Both the position numbers and the translations under genes were made by a program. From positions 1-55,012 of the forward strand of contig JBARRO010000119.1 of NCBI GenBank assembly GCA_049644265.1: a DNA stretch of 55,012 nt, given 5' to 3'. The first letter of the stretch is position 1, and every line of letters begins with the position of its first letter. The notes below the pieces were generated by a model, which saw only the letters and a program-made list of their open reading frames with translations, searched no databases and was not told the origin of the DNA. Source of the stretch: JBARRO01 sp049644265. GTDB lineage: Bacteria > Bacteroidota > Ignavibacteria > UBA10030. Of this stretch, positions 47,099-55,009 are shown in pieces.

Positions 47099-48999
47099 TA
47101 ATGCTCCTTTGGTTTCCCTTCAAGGATCTTCAGCAATGCATCCTGAGCTTTCGATGAACCGATATTGCTCAGCGCATTGACCGCCGAGGTTCTGATTCTC
47201 CTGCTTTCGTCGTTCCTGGCGATGTCGAGAAGAATGTCAACGGCCTCGTCACTATGGGAATTGCCCAAGGCGTAGACGGCTGCCGTTCTCAGTTCTGTGT
47301 CCTTTTCCTCTTTGATTACCTGTCCAAGGACTTTGACCGCAGCTCCGCCCTCGCAATTCCCGATCTGATAGAGTGCTGCTTTCTTGACCTCAACGGAAGG
47401 CGCCTTCCGAAGAATCTCCAAATAAACATCGGCGTTGTCATTTCCGGCGTTTCCGAGAGCGTAGACGGCAGCCTTCGCGAGGCGGTCGGATTGCTGGGAG
47501 ATCGCAAAATTCCGGAGCAGGTCAGTTCCTTCCTTTCCTCCCTGATTCCCCAGGGCATAGAGCGCCGCTTCCTGGGTCCGTTCGTCTTTCGACGAATTCA
47601 GAATCTCCATCAATGCATCTGACGATTCCTTGCTATGAATGTTGGCGATGGCATAGGTAGCGGCCTTTCGGAATTCCGAATCGTTGTCCTTGATTGCCAC
47701 ATCGCGGAGCGTAGCCACGGTTGCGGCATCTGCGTGATTCCCGAGCGCATAAAGGGCCGCCTTGCGCACCTCCTTCGATTTTGCTTCCCGTAGAACAGAA
47801 GTCAGTGCAGGAATTGCTTTCTCATCGCCGACATTTCCGAGCGAATACGTCGCCGTCTTCGCAAGGTCCTCGTTCGGGTCGGACTTTGCGATCTCCAACA
47901 TGAAGGGGATGACATCATCTGAGCCGACGTTTGCAAGAGCATAGAGTGCCGTCTTGCGAATTTCGGTTTCTGCCTGCGACTTGACGATCTGCTTCAGCGA
48001 GCCCACAGCTTCCGATCCCCGGGAGTTCCCGATTGCAAACACGGCGTTTTTCCGGACGGAACGGTCGGGGTCCTTCATCGCGATCTCCGTCAGTTTTGGG
48101 ACAATTTTCGGAGAATCAAAATTGCCCAGGACGTAGACGATTTTCCCGCGAAGATTAGCGCTCTTTGTCTGGTCAAAGAGGGTCATAATCGTCGTGAGCG
48201 CTTTTTCATCCCCGCTGTTTTGCAGAGCGTAGAGCGCGGCGAGTCTGACCTCGTCATCATCCCCTTCCTGCAACGATTGGACGAGCGGTTCGTACTCCGT
48301 TTTGCCCTGCTTCGCAAGCTGCGTGCCGATTCGAATGAGATTCGATTTTGCATCGTCCACCCACTTGCTTTTTGGCGAGTGTTTGACATAGTCGTCGTAG
48401 CACCGGAACACCGTTTCGAATGATTCCCCCATTTTTTCAAGAACATAGCACTGCCAGTACTTCGCACCGTCCGTCCAGCGTCCTTTCGGATACTGGCTTA
48501 CGTATTCGGCCATTGCTTTTTGAGCTTCGGTCCATTTCTTGTCGAGGACCAGGCCGTAGGCTTTTTCGTAGGCCCTCGATGCAGCATCCTGCATTTTGGA
48601 AGGGGGTTCCGGAGTCTCGCTCTCGGTCGGAACTGTGACAGCCGACGGCCGAGTCGAGCTTACACGCGGTGCCCTTGCTGGTTTCGGAGTCTTTGCTTGC
48701 GGATCCTGGAACATCAGATCCAATTCATCTGCCAGTGGGGCAAGAGTCGCCCCTGCAAGTGAAAGAACTGCCTCGGCTTCGGCAAGCTCGGGGACCGGCT
48801 GAAGACTCATGAGCTCGTCCGAAAGGCCCTGAAGGTCGAGGAACATCGGGCCAGGCAGGGCCATTTGCATCTCGAGGGTTTCCGAAGGCAGTGGAGTGAC
48901 AACACGTGCACGAGGAGATTTCGACGCCTGCCGGGCATTCCCCACGGACAACGCAAGCACGGCAAGACCAACCACGACACAACTCTGATGCGAACGCAT
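47098..48999 (-). CDS. Exported TPR plus HEAT-repeat protein in the ECF sigma operon
   Basis: A 633-aa protein with signal peptide (SCVVVGLAVLALSVGNA), then a region of ~100 residues of low similarity rich in Pro/Ala/Glu, a TPR-like pair at about 120-195 (KKWTEAQKAMAEYVSQYPKG), and twelve HEAT-like units of ~31 residues each marked by an A-x-Y-A-L/I-G-N segment (KAALYALGN, KAATYAIAN, EAALYALGN, TAAVYALGN and variants). It follows the anti-sigma gene by 13 bases. The strict repeat spacing gives a superhelical binding surface; a periplasmic binding or sensing role is inferred from the operon. Confidence 0.85.
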   Translation of the reverse strand: MRSHQSCVVVGLAVLALSVGNARQASKSPRARVVTPLPSETLEMQMALPGPMFLDLQGLSDELMSLQPVPELAEAEAVLSLAGATLAPLADELDLMFQDPQAKTPKPARAPRVSSTRPSAVTVPTESETPEPPSKMQDAASRAYEKAYGLVLDKKWTEAQKAMAEYVSQYPKGRWTDGAKYWQCYVLEKMGESFETVFRCYDDYVKHSPKSKWVDDAKSNLIRIGTQLAKQGKTEYEPLVQSLQEGDDDEVRLAALYALQNSGDEKALTTIMTLFDQTKSANLRGKIVYVLGNFDSPKIVPKLTEIAMKDPDRSVRKNAVFAIGNSRGSEAVGSLKQIVKSQAETEIRKTALYALANVGSDDVIPFMLEIAKSDPNEDLAKTATYSLGNVGDEKAIPALTSVLREAKSKEVRKAALYALGNHADAATVATLRDVAIKDNDSEFRKAATYAIANIHSKESSDALMEILNSSKDERTQEAALYALGNQGGKEGTDLLRNFAISQQSDRLAKAAVYALGNAGNDNADVYLEILRKAPSVEVKKAALYQIGNCEGGAAVKVLGQVIKEEKDTELRTAAVYALGNSHSDEAVDILLDIARNDESRRIRTSAVNALSNIGSSKAQDALLKILEGKPKEH

Positions 49000-49012
49000 T
49001 TCTGTTTCTCCC

Positions 49013-49843
49013 TTAGGTAGTAGGCTTGACTGAATTTCCTTTGGTCGGCTCGGACTTACGGTCCTTCTCCGAACGTTGAATTTCTTCGAGATTAAGCTTC
49101 AGCAGAATTCCTTTTCTATCCACCCCGCTTCTCACAATCTCAATCGCGGGTGAGTCATACTGTTGGTCGAGGTTCGAGATTTGGAGGAGGATAACCTCCA
49201 GGTCTCCGATGAGGTCCTTCAGGCGCCGGTAGGAAGGGTCCGTCATCGCACTTGTGAGCTCTTTCGATTCGCGGAGGAGGTTTTTCGAAATCTGACGCTT
49301 ACGGTCAAGCGCGAACACGGGACTCCCCGAAGCACCGGCGTCGCTGTGGACGATCCCAAGAATAAGAACCTTTGACTGGTCAAAATAGTCGTAGGCCCGC
49401 GATTCGAGAGCGGCCTTTTGGATTTGCAACTCTGGCGATGTGACGTCGCCCGAAGGCACGCTTCCACCATTCCGGAGGATTCCCCACACCCCGAGCGCAA
49501 GAAGCATGACAGCCAATGCCGATGCGAATCCGATACCGAACGGCTTCCGGTGCTCCATGAACAGCTCCAGCAGCCTCCATCCCCTGCTGACTGCATCCTC
49601 CCGGCCCTCAGCAATCCGGGACTCGACCTTACTGGCGAATGTTTGCCAATAAAGCCCGGGACGCACGCTACTCGGGTCGAATGAATGCGGAGGAATTGCC
49701 TTCAGCGCCCCCCGGAGTTTTTGCAGTTCTTCGGTGCAGCGTTTGCATCGTGCAAGATGCAACCCGATGCGTTGGTGATCCAATTGGCTCAGCCCATCGG
49801 TCAGGTAGTCGTACAAGTCCTTTCGAACGGTACGGTGTGTCAT
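49013..49843 (-). CDS. Membrane anti-sigma factor with zinc-finger (ZAS-like) domain
   Basis: A 276-aa single-pass membrane protein. The N-terminal ~40 residues have the anti-sigma zinc pattern H-x3-C-x2-C (H29, C33, C36 in HLARCKRC). One membrane helix lies at ~98-120 (GFASALAVMLLALGVWGIL), followed by ~150 residues on the other side. The ATG overlaps the sigma-factor stop by four bases (ATGA), the usual coupling of ECF sigma and anti-sigma. The external part has no recognised domain, but contains a coiled-coil-like KDLIGDLEVILLQISNLDQQ segment. Confidence 0.87.
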   Translation of the reverse strand: MTHRTVRKDLYDYLTDGLSQLDHQRIGLHLARCKRCTEELQKLRGALKAIPPHSFDPSSVRPGLYWQTFASKVESRIAEGREDAVSRGWRLLELFMEHRKPFGIGFASALAVMLLALGVWGILRNGGSVPSGDVTSPELQIQKAALESRAYDYFDQSKVLILGIVHSDAGASGSPVFALDRKRQISKNLLRESKELTSAMTDPSYRRLKDLIGDLEVILLQISNLDQQYDSPAIEIVRSGVDRKGILLKLNLEEIQRSEKDRKSEPTKGNSVKPTT

Positions 49844-50397
49844 AGTGCGACCTCTTCGTTCAAGAATTCCAGACGCTGTCGCATTTTTTTCAATCCCCGG
49901 TGAAGGTGAGTCTTGACAGTCCCTTGTGAGCAGTTCAACATCTTCCCCACTTCCTTTGTTGAGAATCCTTCCATGTGTCGGAGCATGACCACAGCACGCT
50001 GGATCGTCGGCAGCTCGTGCAATACGCGTTCGATATGATACTTCCGGTCCATAAGCTCGTGGTTTTCCGAGTGCGATGCCTTGCCCGCGTCCGGGTGGCT
50101 CAGCTCCACTTCCCGCCGGCTTTGTGTCTTCTGTTTCTTCAATCGGGTCATGGCCAGGTTCGACACGATCCGATACAACCAGGTCGAGAATCCAGAATCG
50201 CCGCGGAAGGAGCGGATGGAGGCGTGCACCTTCACGAAGGCTTCCTGCGTAATGTCCTCAGCGTCATCGTGGTTCTTGAGAAAGCCATACGCGAGGTTGT
50301 ACGCCTGCTTCATATAGCGTTCCACCAGCTTCCGAAAAGCTTCCTGACTTCCCTCCTGCACTTCGACGATGAGTTGTTGCTCATCTTTCAGGGGCAT
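49840..50397 (-). CDS. ECF-type RNA polymerase sigma factor
   Basis: A 185-aa sigma-70-family factor of the ECF type. Region 2 (residues ~20-90): FRKLVERYMKQAYNLAYGFL, DAEDITQEAFVKVH, FSTWLYRIVSNLAM. Region 4 (~125-180): LPTIQRAVVMLRHMEGFSTKEV and the helix-turn-helix NCSQGTVKTHLHRGLKKMR. It heads the operon sigma - anti-sigma - HEAT - HEAT. A candidate own-type promoter is at 50429-50458, which suggests autoregulation. Confidence 0.93.
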   Translation of the reverse strand: MPLKDEQQLIVEVQEGSQEAFRKLVERYMKQAYNLAYGFLKNHDDAEDITQEAFVKVHASIRSFRGDSGFSTWLYRIVSNLAMTRLKKQKTQSRREVELSHPDAGKASHSENHELMDRKYHIERVLHELPTIQRAVVMLRHMEGFSTKEVGKMLNCSQGTVKTHLHRGLKKMRQRLEFLNEEVAL

Positions 50398-50428
50398 GCA
50401 AGGGATCCCTTGACGAATATCTGAATGT

Positions 50429-50458
50429 TAGACGACCGCACCTGTAGATCGGTTGACA
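50429..50458 (-). promoter_or_regulatory. Candidate ECF-type autoregulated promoter
   Basis: Minus strand: TGTCAACC (50458-50451, with the AAC core of ECF -35 boxes), a 16-base spacer, CGTCTA (50434-50429, the CGTC core of ECF -10 boxes). It ends 31 bases before the sigma-factor start. Confidence 0.45.
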
Positions 50459-50507
50459 AGTGCCGCTTCCAATAAGTAAGTTTATCCTTTTTTGAATAGG
50501 CTTTGCG

Positions 50508-50641
50508 TAGAACCCATCTCAAAAATGATTTGGCCCAAAAAGGCACAGAATGCGCAAAAGGAATTTTCTAAACAAATACGACAGAGTTTTTGTGACTTTT
50601 GTGCTTTTTGTGGCCAAACAATATTTTTGAGATGGCTTCTA
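50508..50641. repeat. 134-bp imperfect palindrome built of 9-nt units
   Basis: Outer ends TAGAACCCATCTC (50508-50520) and GAGATGGCTTCTA (50629-50641) pair with one mismatch. The arms continue with 9-base units: GGCCCAAAA, AGGCACAGA, ATGCGCAAA on the left and TTTTTGTGA, CTTTTGTGC, TTTTTGTGG on the right. It has no open reading frame of its own, and its size and ends resemble a miniature inverted-repeat element. Confidence 0.8.
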
Positions 50642-50822
50642 TGAACCGCAAGATTACTTTTCAGAATTGGCACTAGGTTATCCGAATTATCTTAGGAAAG
50701 CAAACCACGTGAACTGAACGGGTGAACTTCCACTGCCGCTTCAACTTCTGCCTCCCCTGGAAGCGTGCCCGGCACCTGGTAGAAAGAACACAGAAAAGCA
50801 GCCGTTTTCGGGCCAGTTTACC

Positions 50823-50851
50823 TTTCCTCTCAAGCAAACTTTTTATATACT
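50823..50851 (+). promoter_or_regulatory. Promoter for DUF3109-rpoN-hslVU, predicted leaderless
   Basis: TATACT (50846-50851) with a weak TTTCCT (50823-50828) 17 bases upstream. The ATG of DUF3109 (50859) begins exactly seven bases after the -10 box, the expected first transcribed base, and no ribosome site is present. The same spacing occurs at porQ. Confidence 0.45.
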
Positions 50852-50858
50852 GTTTAGT

Positions 50859-51464
50859 ATGGATCATGGCATGTTTATTGTTCAGGAGACCAGAGTCGAG
50901 TCTTCAATCCCGGACATCCGGTTTGCGTGCGAGCTGAAGGCCTGCAAAGGGGCCTGCTGCACGATGCCGGGAGGCCTGGGGGCACCGCTCCTCGACAGCG
51001 AACTCTCCGAAATCGAACAAGCCCTCCCTGTGGTACAGCGTTACCTGGACGAAAACCATCTCCAGACTATCAAGAAGCAGGGAATGTGGGAAGGTCATTC
51101 CGGGAGCTACACCACAACTTGTTACCAGCATGCAGCTTGCGTCTTTGTCACGTACGAAGACGGGATCGCCAAGTGTTCATTCGAAAAGGCGTTCTTTCGG
51201 GGCGAGATTTCCTGGCGTAAGCCGCTCTCCTGCCATCTGTTCCCTCTCCGTGTCCGCGGCGATCATCGCGACCAGCTTCATTTCGAGTACCTTCCCGAAT
51301 GCCGTCCGGCTCTGGAGAACGGGGCCCGCAAAGGAGCCCGACTCGTTGACTTCCTCAAGGAAGCCCTGGTCCGCGCCAAAGGCACTCCGTGGTATGAGGA
51401 ACTGCTTCATCGATCCAACGGCGCACGCTCAAAGAACGAGGGGATGAACGCCAAGGCAGTATGA
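50859..51464 (+). CDS. DUF3109 cysteine-rich protein
   Basis: A 201-aa protein of the DUF3109/YkgJ-like group with a CxCCxxPG-like cysteine cluster near the N terminus (FACELKACKGACCTMPGG: C24, C29, C33, C34) and further cysteines in TTCYQHAACVF, IAKCSFEKAF and LSCHLFPLRV. This pattern suggests a metal or Fe-S site. It is common in Bacteroidota-like genomes; the function is unknown. The stop overlaps the rpoN start by four bases (ATGA). The start may be translated without a leader. Confidence 0.85.
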   Translation: MDHGMFIVQETRVESSIPDIRFACELKACKGACCTMPGGLGAPLLDSELSEIEQALPVVQRYLDENHLQTIKKQGMWEGHSGSYTTTCYQHAACVFVTYEDGIAKCSFEKAFFRGEISWRKPLSCHLFPLRVRGDHRDQLHFEYLPECRPALENGARKGARLVDFLKEALVRAKGTPWYEELLHRSNGARSKNEGMNAKAV

Positions 51465-52894
51465 TCAATCTTTCACAACAACTTCGTCTCGGACTTAAAC
51501 TCACACCTCAGCAGGTCCAGTACCTCAAGCTCCTCCAGCTTCCCACCCTCGCCCTTGAGCAGCGGATCAAGATGGAGCTCGAAATGAATCCCATGCTCGA
51601 GCCAAACGAGGAGCTCGAAGAGGGTGTGGAAGCCGACGAACCCGTCGAGACCGAAGAGGACTCCTACACACTCGACGACTACGTAAAGGACGATCTGGAA
51701 GGATACAAGAGCCCCGAATCATACAAGTCCAACAACGAAGAAGATTCCTACGAGCCACCGATTCCGTCGACAACTCCTCTCTCCGAGCGTTTGCTGAGCC
51801 AATTCCGACTTCTCACGGTTGACAATGAAGATTCTCTTCTCGCCGAAGAGATTATCGGCAACGTTGATGAAGACGGGTACCTCAGAAGGGACCTGGCAAT
51901 GATCGTTCAGGACTTGAATCTCAGTTACGGACTTTCGCTGACCTCGGCGAAAGCGGAAGATGTATTGGGCAGGTTGCAGCGTCTTGACCCTCCGGGCATT
52001 GCGGCTCGGAATCTGCAGGAATGTCTCAAGGCCCAACTTCATGCCGCCGCCCTGTCCCCCTCCCTCAAAGAACTTGCCATCAAAATTCTCGACCAGCATT
52101 TCGAAGACTTCAAGCTCAAGCGATTTGATAATCTCAGCAAGAACTTGAACGTTGGGCTGGACACCCTGAAGAAGGTCCTCGACCTTATTCAGCATCTCAA
52201 CCCAAAACCGGGAGAAGGAGAGTTTACCGCCCAGGAGAACTATATTACCCCGGACTTCGTTGTTGAGAAGGACAACGGCGACTTTCTTATTACCCTGAAC
52301 GACCGGAACATCCCCCCGCTGCGAATCAACAACGCCTACAAAGAGCTCGTCGCTCCAAAAGGCAAGAAAGTTTCGGCCGAGGCCAAGGATTTTGTGAAAA
52401 AAAAGTTTGAGGCGGCAAAATGGTTCATCGCTTCGATTCATCAGCGCCGGGAGACTCTTCTCAAGGTAATGAAGACGATTGTGGAAAAGCAGCGCCAGTG
52501 GTTCGAGGACGGCGAGGTCCTGAAGCCAATGATTTACAAGGATATCTCCGAAATCGTGGGAGTCGACATTTCCACGATCAGCCGCGTTTGCAACAGCAAG
52601 TTCGCCCAGACGGAATACGGCGTTTACCCGCTCCGGTATTTTTTCACATCGGGCCTGGAATCGGACAACGGCGAGGATATCTCCAACCAGGCAGTCAAGC
52701 AGCTTGTCAAGGAATTGATTGCTGCTGAAGATTCGCAGGACCCGCTGAACGACGACAAGATTGCAGAATTGCTCAAGAAAGAAGGCATCAGGATCGCGCG
52801 TCGCACGGTGGCAAAATACCGGGAGCAGCTCGGCCTTCCGATCGCTCGCCTCCGCAGAACAATTCAGTCATCCGTAGAGACTCCCACACTATGA
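51461..52894 (+). CDS. rpoN: RNA polymerase sigma-54 factor
   Basis: RpoN directs transcription from -24/-12 promoters with the help of ATP-driven activators. The 477-aa protein has region I (LSQQLRLGLKLTPQQVQYLKLLQLP, Gln/Leu-rich), an acidic linker (residues ~45-105), the core-binding region, and the C-terminal DNA-binding domain with the RpoN box ARRTVAKYREQL near 445. The start overlaps DUF3109, and the stop overlaps hslV by four bases (ATGA), so rpoN is coupled to both. No activator gene is visible in this window. Confidence 0.95.
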   Translation: MINLSQQLRLGLKLTPQQVQYLKLLQLPTLALEQRIKMELEMNPMLEPNEELEEGVEADEPVETEEDSYTLDDYVKDDLEGYKSPESYKSNNEEDSYEPPIPSTTPLSERLLSQFRLLTVDNEDSLLAEEIIGNVDEDGYLRRDLAMIVQDLNLSYGLSLTSAKAEDVLGRLQRLDPPGIAARNLQECLKAQLHAAALSPSLKELAIKILDQHFEDFKLKRFDNLSKNLNVGLDTLKKVLDLIQHLNPKPGEGEFTAQENYITPDFVVEKDNGDFLITLNDRNIPPLRINNAYKELVAPKGKKVSAEAKDFVKKKFEAAKWFIASIHQRRETLLKVMKTIVEKQRQWFEDGEVLKPMIYKDISEIVGVDISTISRVCNSKFAQTEYGVYPLRYFFTSGLESDNGEDISNQAVKQLVKELIAAEDSQDPLNDDKIAELLKKEGIRIARRTVAKYREQLGLPIARLRRTIQSSVETPTL

Positions 52895-53433
52895 CACCAG
52901 AACATTCCATCCACGCGACCACCATCATCGGGCTCCGTCACAACGACTCCGTCGCTATCGGCGGGGACGGCCAGGTCACCATCGGCGCAACCGTGATGAA
53001 GCAGCAATCGAACAAAATCCGGAAACTTTACAACAATTCTGTACTGGTGGGATTTGCCGGATCGGCGGCGGACGCATTCAGCCTTCTCGAACGGTTTGAG
53101 GAAAAGTTGGAGCAGTACCAAGGACAGCTGGTACGCTCGGCTGTTGAGCTTGCCAAGCTCTGGCGAACGGACAAATATTTGCGGCAACTGGAAGCCCTCC
53201 TTGCCGTTCTCGACAAGGAACATGCGCTGATCATATCGGGAACCGGAGACGTGATTGAACCGGATGACGGAATCGTCGCCGTCGGCTCCGGCGGGAGTTT
53301 CGCCCTCGCCGCCGCACGGATGCTGCGTAAACACACGAAACTCAGTGCAAAGGAAATCGTACGCGAATCCCTCGACGCAGCTGCGGATATTTGTATTTAT
53401 ACGAATAAAAACTTCCACATTGAAGAACTGTAA
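52891..53433 (+). CDS. hslV: ATP-dependent protease subunit HslV
   Basis: HslV is the threonine protease core of the HslVU complex. The 180-aa protein has the mature N terminus at T10-T11 (HATTIIGL), so a nine-residue propeptide must be removed. GGDGQVTIG and GFAGSAADAF are family motifs. The start overlaps the rpoN stop. hslU follows after 181 bases that hold a tandem repeat and a heptamer array, an unusually wide gap for hslV-hslU. Confidence 0.95.
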   Translation: MTPEHSIHATTIIGLRHNDSVAIGGDGQVTIGATVMKQQSNKIRKLYNNSVLVGFAGSAADAFSLLERFEEKLEQYQGQLVRSAVELAKLWRTDKYLRQLEALLAVLDKEHALIISGTGDVIEPDDGIVAVGSGGSFALAAARMLRKHTKLSAKEIVRESLDAAADICIYTNKNFHIEEL

Positions 53434-53461
53434 TCTGATTGCACAGATTACGCAGATTTAG

Positions 53462-53527
53462 CGCAGATTGCAGATTTCGCAGATTGCAGATTTCGCAGAT
53501 TGCAGATTTCGCAGATTGCACAGATTT
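53462..53527. repeat. 16-bp tandem repeat (three perfect copies plus a variant)
   Basis: CGCAGATTGCAGATTT repeats at 53462-53477, 53478-53493 and 53494-53509, followed by a variant with two extra bases (CGCAGATTGCACAGATTT). Related units (GCACAGATTACGCAGATTTA) lead in from 53441. The 16-base unit is a 9-nt plus 7-nt pair. It lies in the hslV-hslU gap. Confidence 0.92.
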
Positions 53528-53563
53528 GAGTCTGCAATGGGTTGATGTCAGTTTTGCTCACAA

Positions 53564-53619
53564 CCCATTCCCATTGCCCATTGCTCATTGTTCATTGCTC
53601 ATGACTCATTGCTCATGAC
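53564..53619. repeat. 7-nt unit array that supplies the hslU start codon
   Basis: Eight consecutive 7-base units: CCCATTC, CCATTGC, CCATTGC, TCATTGT, then TCATTGC, TCATGAC, then TCATTGC, TCATGAC. The ATG of hslU (53615-53617) is inside the last unit. On the opposite strand the units match the CAATGAG array at porQ. Confidence 0.88.
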
Positions 53620-55009
53620 TCCTCAGTTGTCTAAACAAAAGCAAATAGCACCAAAAGAGTTCACGCCCCGCGAAATCGTGCGGGAGCTTGATAAGTACAT
53701 CATCGGCCAGCAGAATGCCAAGAAATCGGTGGCAATTTCTTTGCGGAACCGGTGGCGGCGACTTCATGCGCCGGAACCACTCCGCGAGGAGATCATGCCC
53801 AACAATATCATTCTGATTGGGCCGACGGGCGTTGGGAAGACAGAGATAGCGCGAAGGCTGGCGAAACTGGCAGGTGCTCCGTTCCTCAAGGTCGAAGCTT
53901 CAAAGTTTACGGAAGTGGGTTACGTCGGACGGGATGTTGAATCCATGATCCGGGAGCTGATGGAGATCGGCGTGAATCTGGTGAAATCGGAGAAAGCCGA
54001 GGAGGTTCAGGACAAGGCGAGGGAAAGCGCTGAAGAGCGGCTGCTGGACATTCTCGTTCCACCTCTGAAGAGACACAAGACTCCCGACACGGTCGAGAAC
54101 GGAGCCACACCAGAAGAGGAGAATGAGAAAACCCGTCAGAAGTTTCGTGAAAAACTCCGGGCAGGGTCGCTCGACGACCGCATGGTGGAGCTCGAAACTT
54201 CCGCTCCCCAGATGCCCCTCATGCAGGTCATGGGGCCGATGAGCCTGGAGGAAATGGGCATCAACATGCAGGATGTGTTCAGCAACATACTCCCGCGGAA
54301 GAGCAAGCACCGGAAAATGAATGTCGCCGAGGCGCGGATGCTGCTGATCCAGGAGGAGTCCCAGAAACTTGTGGATATGGAGAAGGTGACCAAGGAAGCG
54401 CTCCAGCGGGTTGAGAATTCCGGCATTATTTTCATCGATGAGATCGACAAGATTGCCAGCAGCCGCGGGCAACAATCGGGACCCGACGTTTCGCGCGAAG
54501 GCGTCCAGCGCGACCTCCTGCCGATCGTTGAAGGTTCCGGCGTGCTCACGAAGCACGGAATGGTCAAGACCGATCACATCCTCTTCATTGCTTCCGGGGC
54601 GTTTCATGTCGCCAAACCTTCCGACCTGATTCCGGAGCTTCAGGGCAGGTTCCCCATCCGTGTCGAACTGAAGAGTCTGACGGAAGAGGACTTTGTCAAA
54701 ATCCTCACGCTACCGCAAAATGCGCTCCTGAAACAATATGCTGCGCTGCTTGAAACAGAGGGTGTGATGATCGAATTCGAGGATGATGCGGTGCGGGAGA
54801 TAGCGAAAATTGCGTTCGAGGTGAACGAGCAGGTGGAGAACATCGGCGCACGAAGGCTTCACACGATCATGACCACACTTCTCGAAGAGCTACTTTTCGA
54901 TGCACCGGATGGACTGAAATCCACGAAGGTTACGATCTCGAAGGCTCTCGTGCAGCAGAAACTCAACTCAATCGTGAAGAACAGGGATTTGAGCAGGTAT
55001 ATTTTGTAG
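53615..55009 (+). CDS. hslU: ATP-dependent protease ATPase subunit HslU
   Basis: HslU is the AAA+ unfoldase that feeds HslV. Motifs: FTPREIVRELDKYIIGQQNAKK near the start, Walker A GPTGVGKT (69-76), the pore-1 loop GYVGRD in EVGYVGRDVESM, the I-domain (residues ~110-235), Walker B IIFIDEIDKIA, and a C-terminal RDLSRYIL tail that docks into HslV. At 464 aa the length is normal. I start at ATG 53615 because the fold begins there; an earlier in-frame start (53588) would be encoded by the array. No Shine-Dalgarno is visible: the array occupies its place. Confidence 0.95.
   Translation: MTPQLSKQKQIAPKEFTPREIVRELDKYIIGQQNAKKSVAISLRNRWRRLHAPEPLREEIMPNNIILIGPTGVGKTEIARRLAKLAGAPFLKVEASKFTEVGYVGRDVESMIRELMEIGVNLVKSEKAEEVQDKARESAEERLLDILVPPLKRHKTPDTVENGATPEEENEKTRQKFREKLRAGSLDDRMVELETSAPQMPLMQVMGPMSLEEMGINMQDVFSNILPRKSKHRKMNVAEARMLLIQEESQKLVDMEKVTKEALQRVENSGIIFIDEIDKIASSRGQQSGPDVSREGVQRDLLPIVEGSGVLTKHGMVKTDHILFIASGAFHVAKPSDLIPELQGRFPIRVELKSLTEEDFVKILTLPQNALLKQYAALLETEGVMIEFEDDAVREIAKIAFEVNEQVENIGARRLHTIMTTLLEELLFDAPDGLKSTKVTISKALVQQKLNSIVKNRDLSRYIL

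Larger units (their letters stand above)
50398..50858. other. 461-base gap between the sigma operon and DUF3109
   Basis: Contains the ECF-type promoter (50429-50458), a 134-base palindrome (50508-50641) and the -10 box for DUF3109 (50846-50851). The segment 50642-50820 shows no gene, repeat or hairpin that I can name. Confidence 0.6.

Noticed and set aside
50453..50482. Plus-strand TTGACA...TAAGTT as a promoter
   Set aside because: The bases are better explained as the minus-strand ECF -35 region; on the plus strand the next gene is ~375 bases away and beyond a palindrome.
50482..50673. Small minus-strand open frame inside the 134-bp palindrome
   Set aside because: Its translation (Lys/Gln/Cys/Phe-rich) simply reflects the 9-nt units; no start signal.
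53462..53527. CRISPR-like array
   Set aside because: The copies are directly joined 16-mers with no unique spacers, and no cas gene is in the window.
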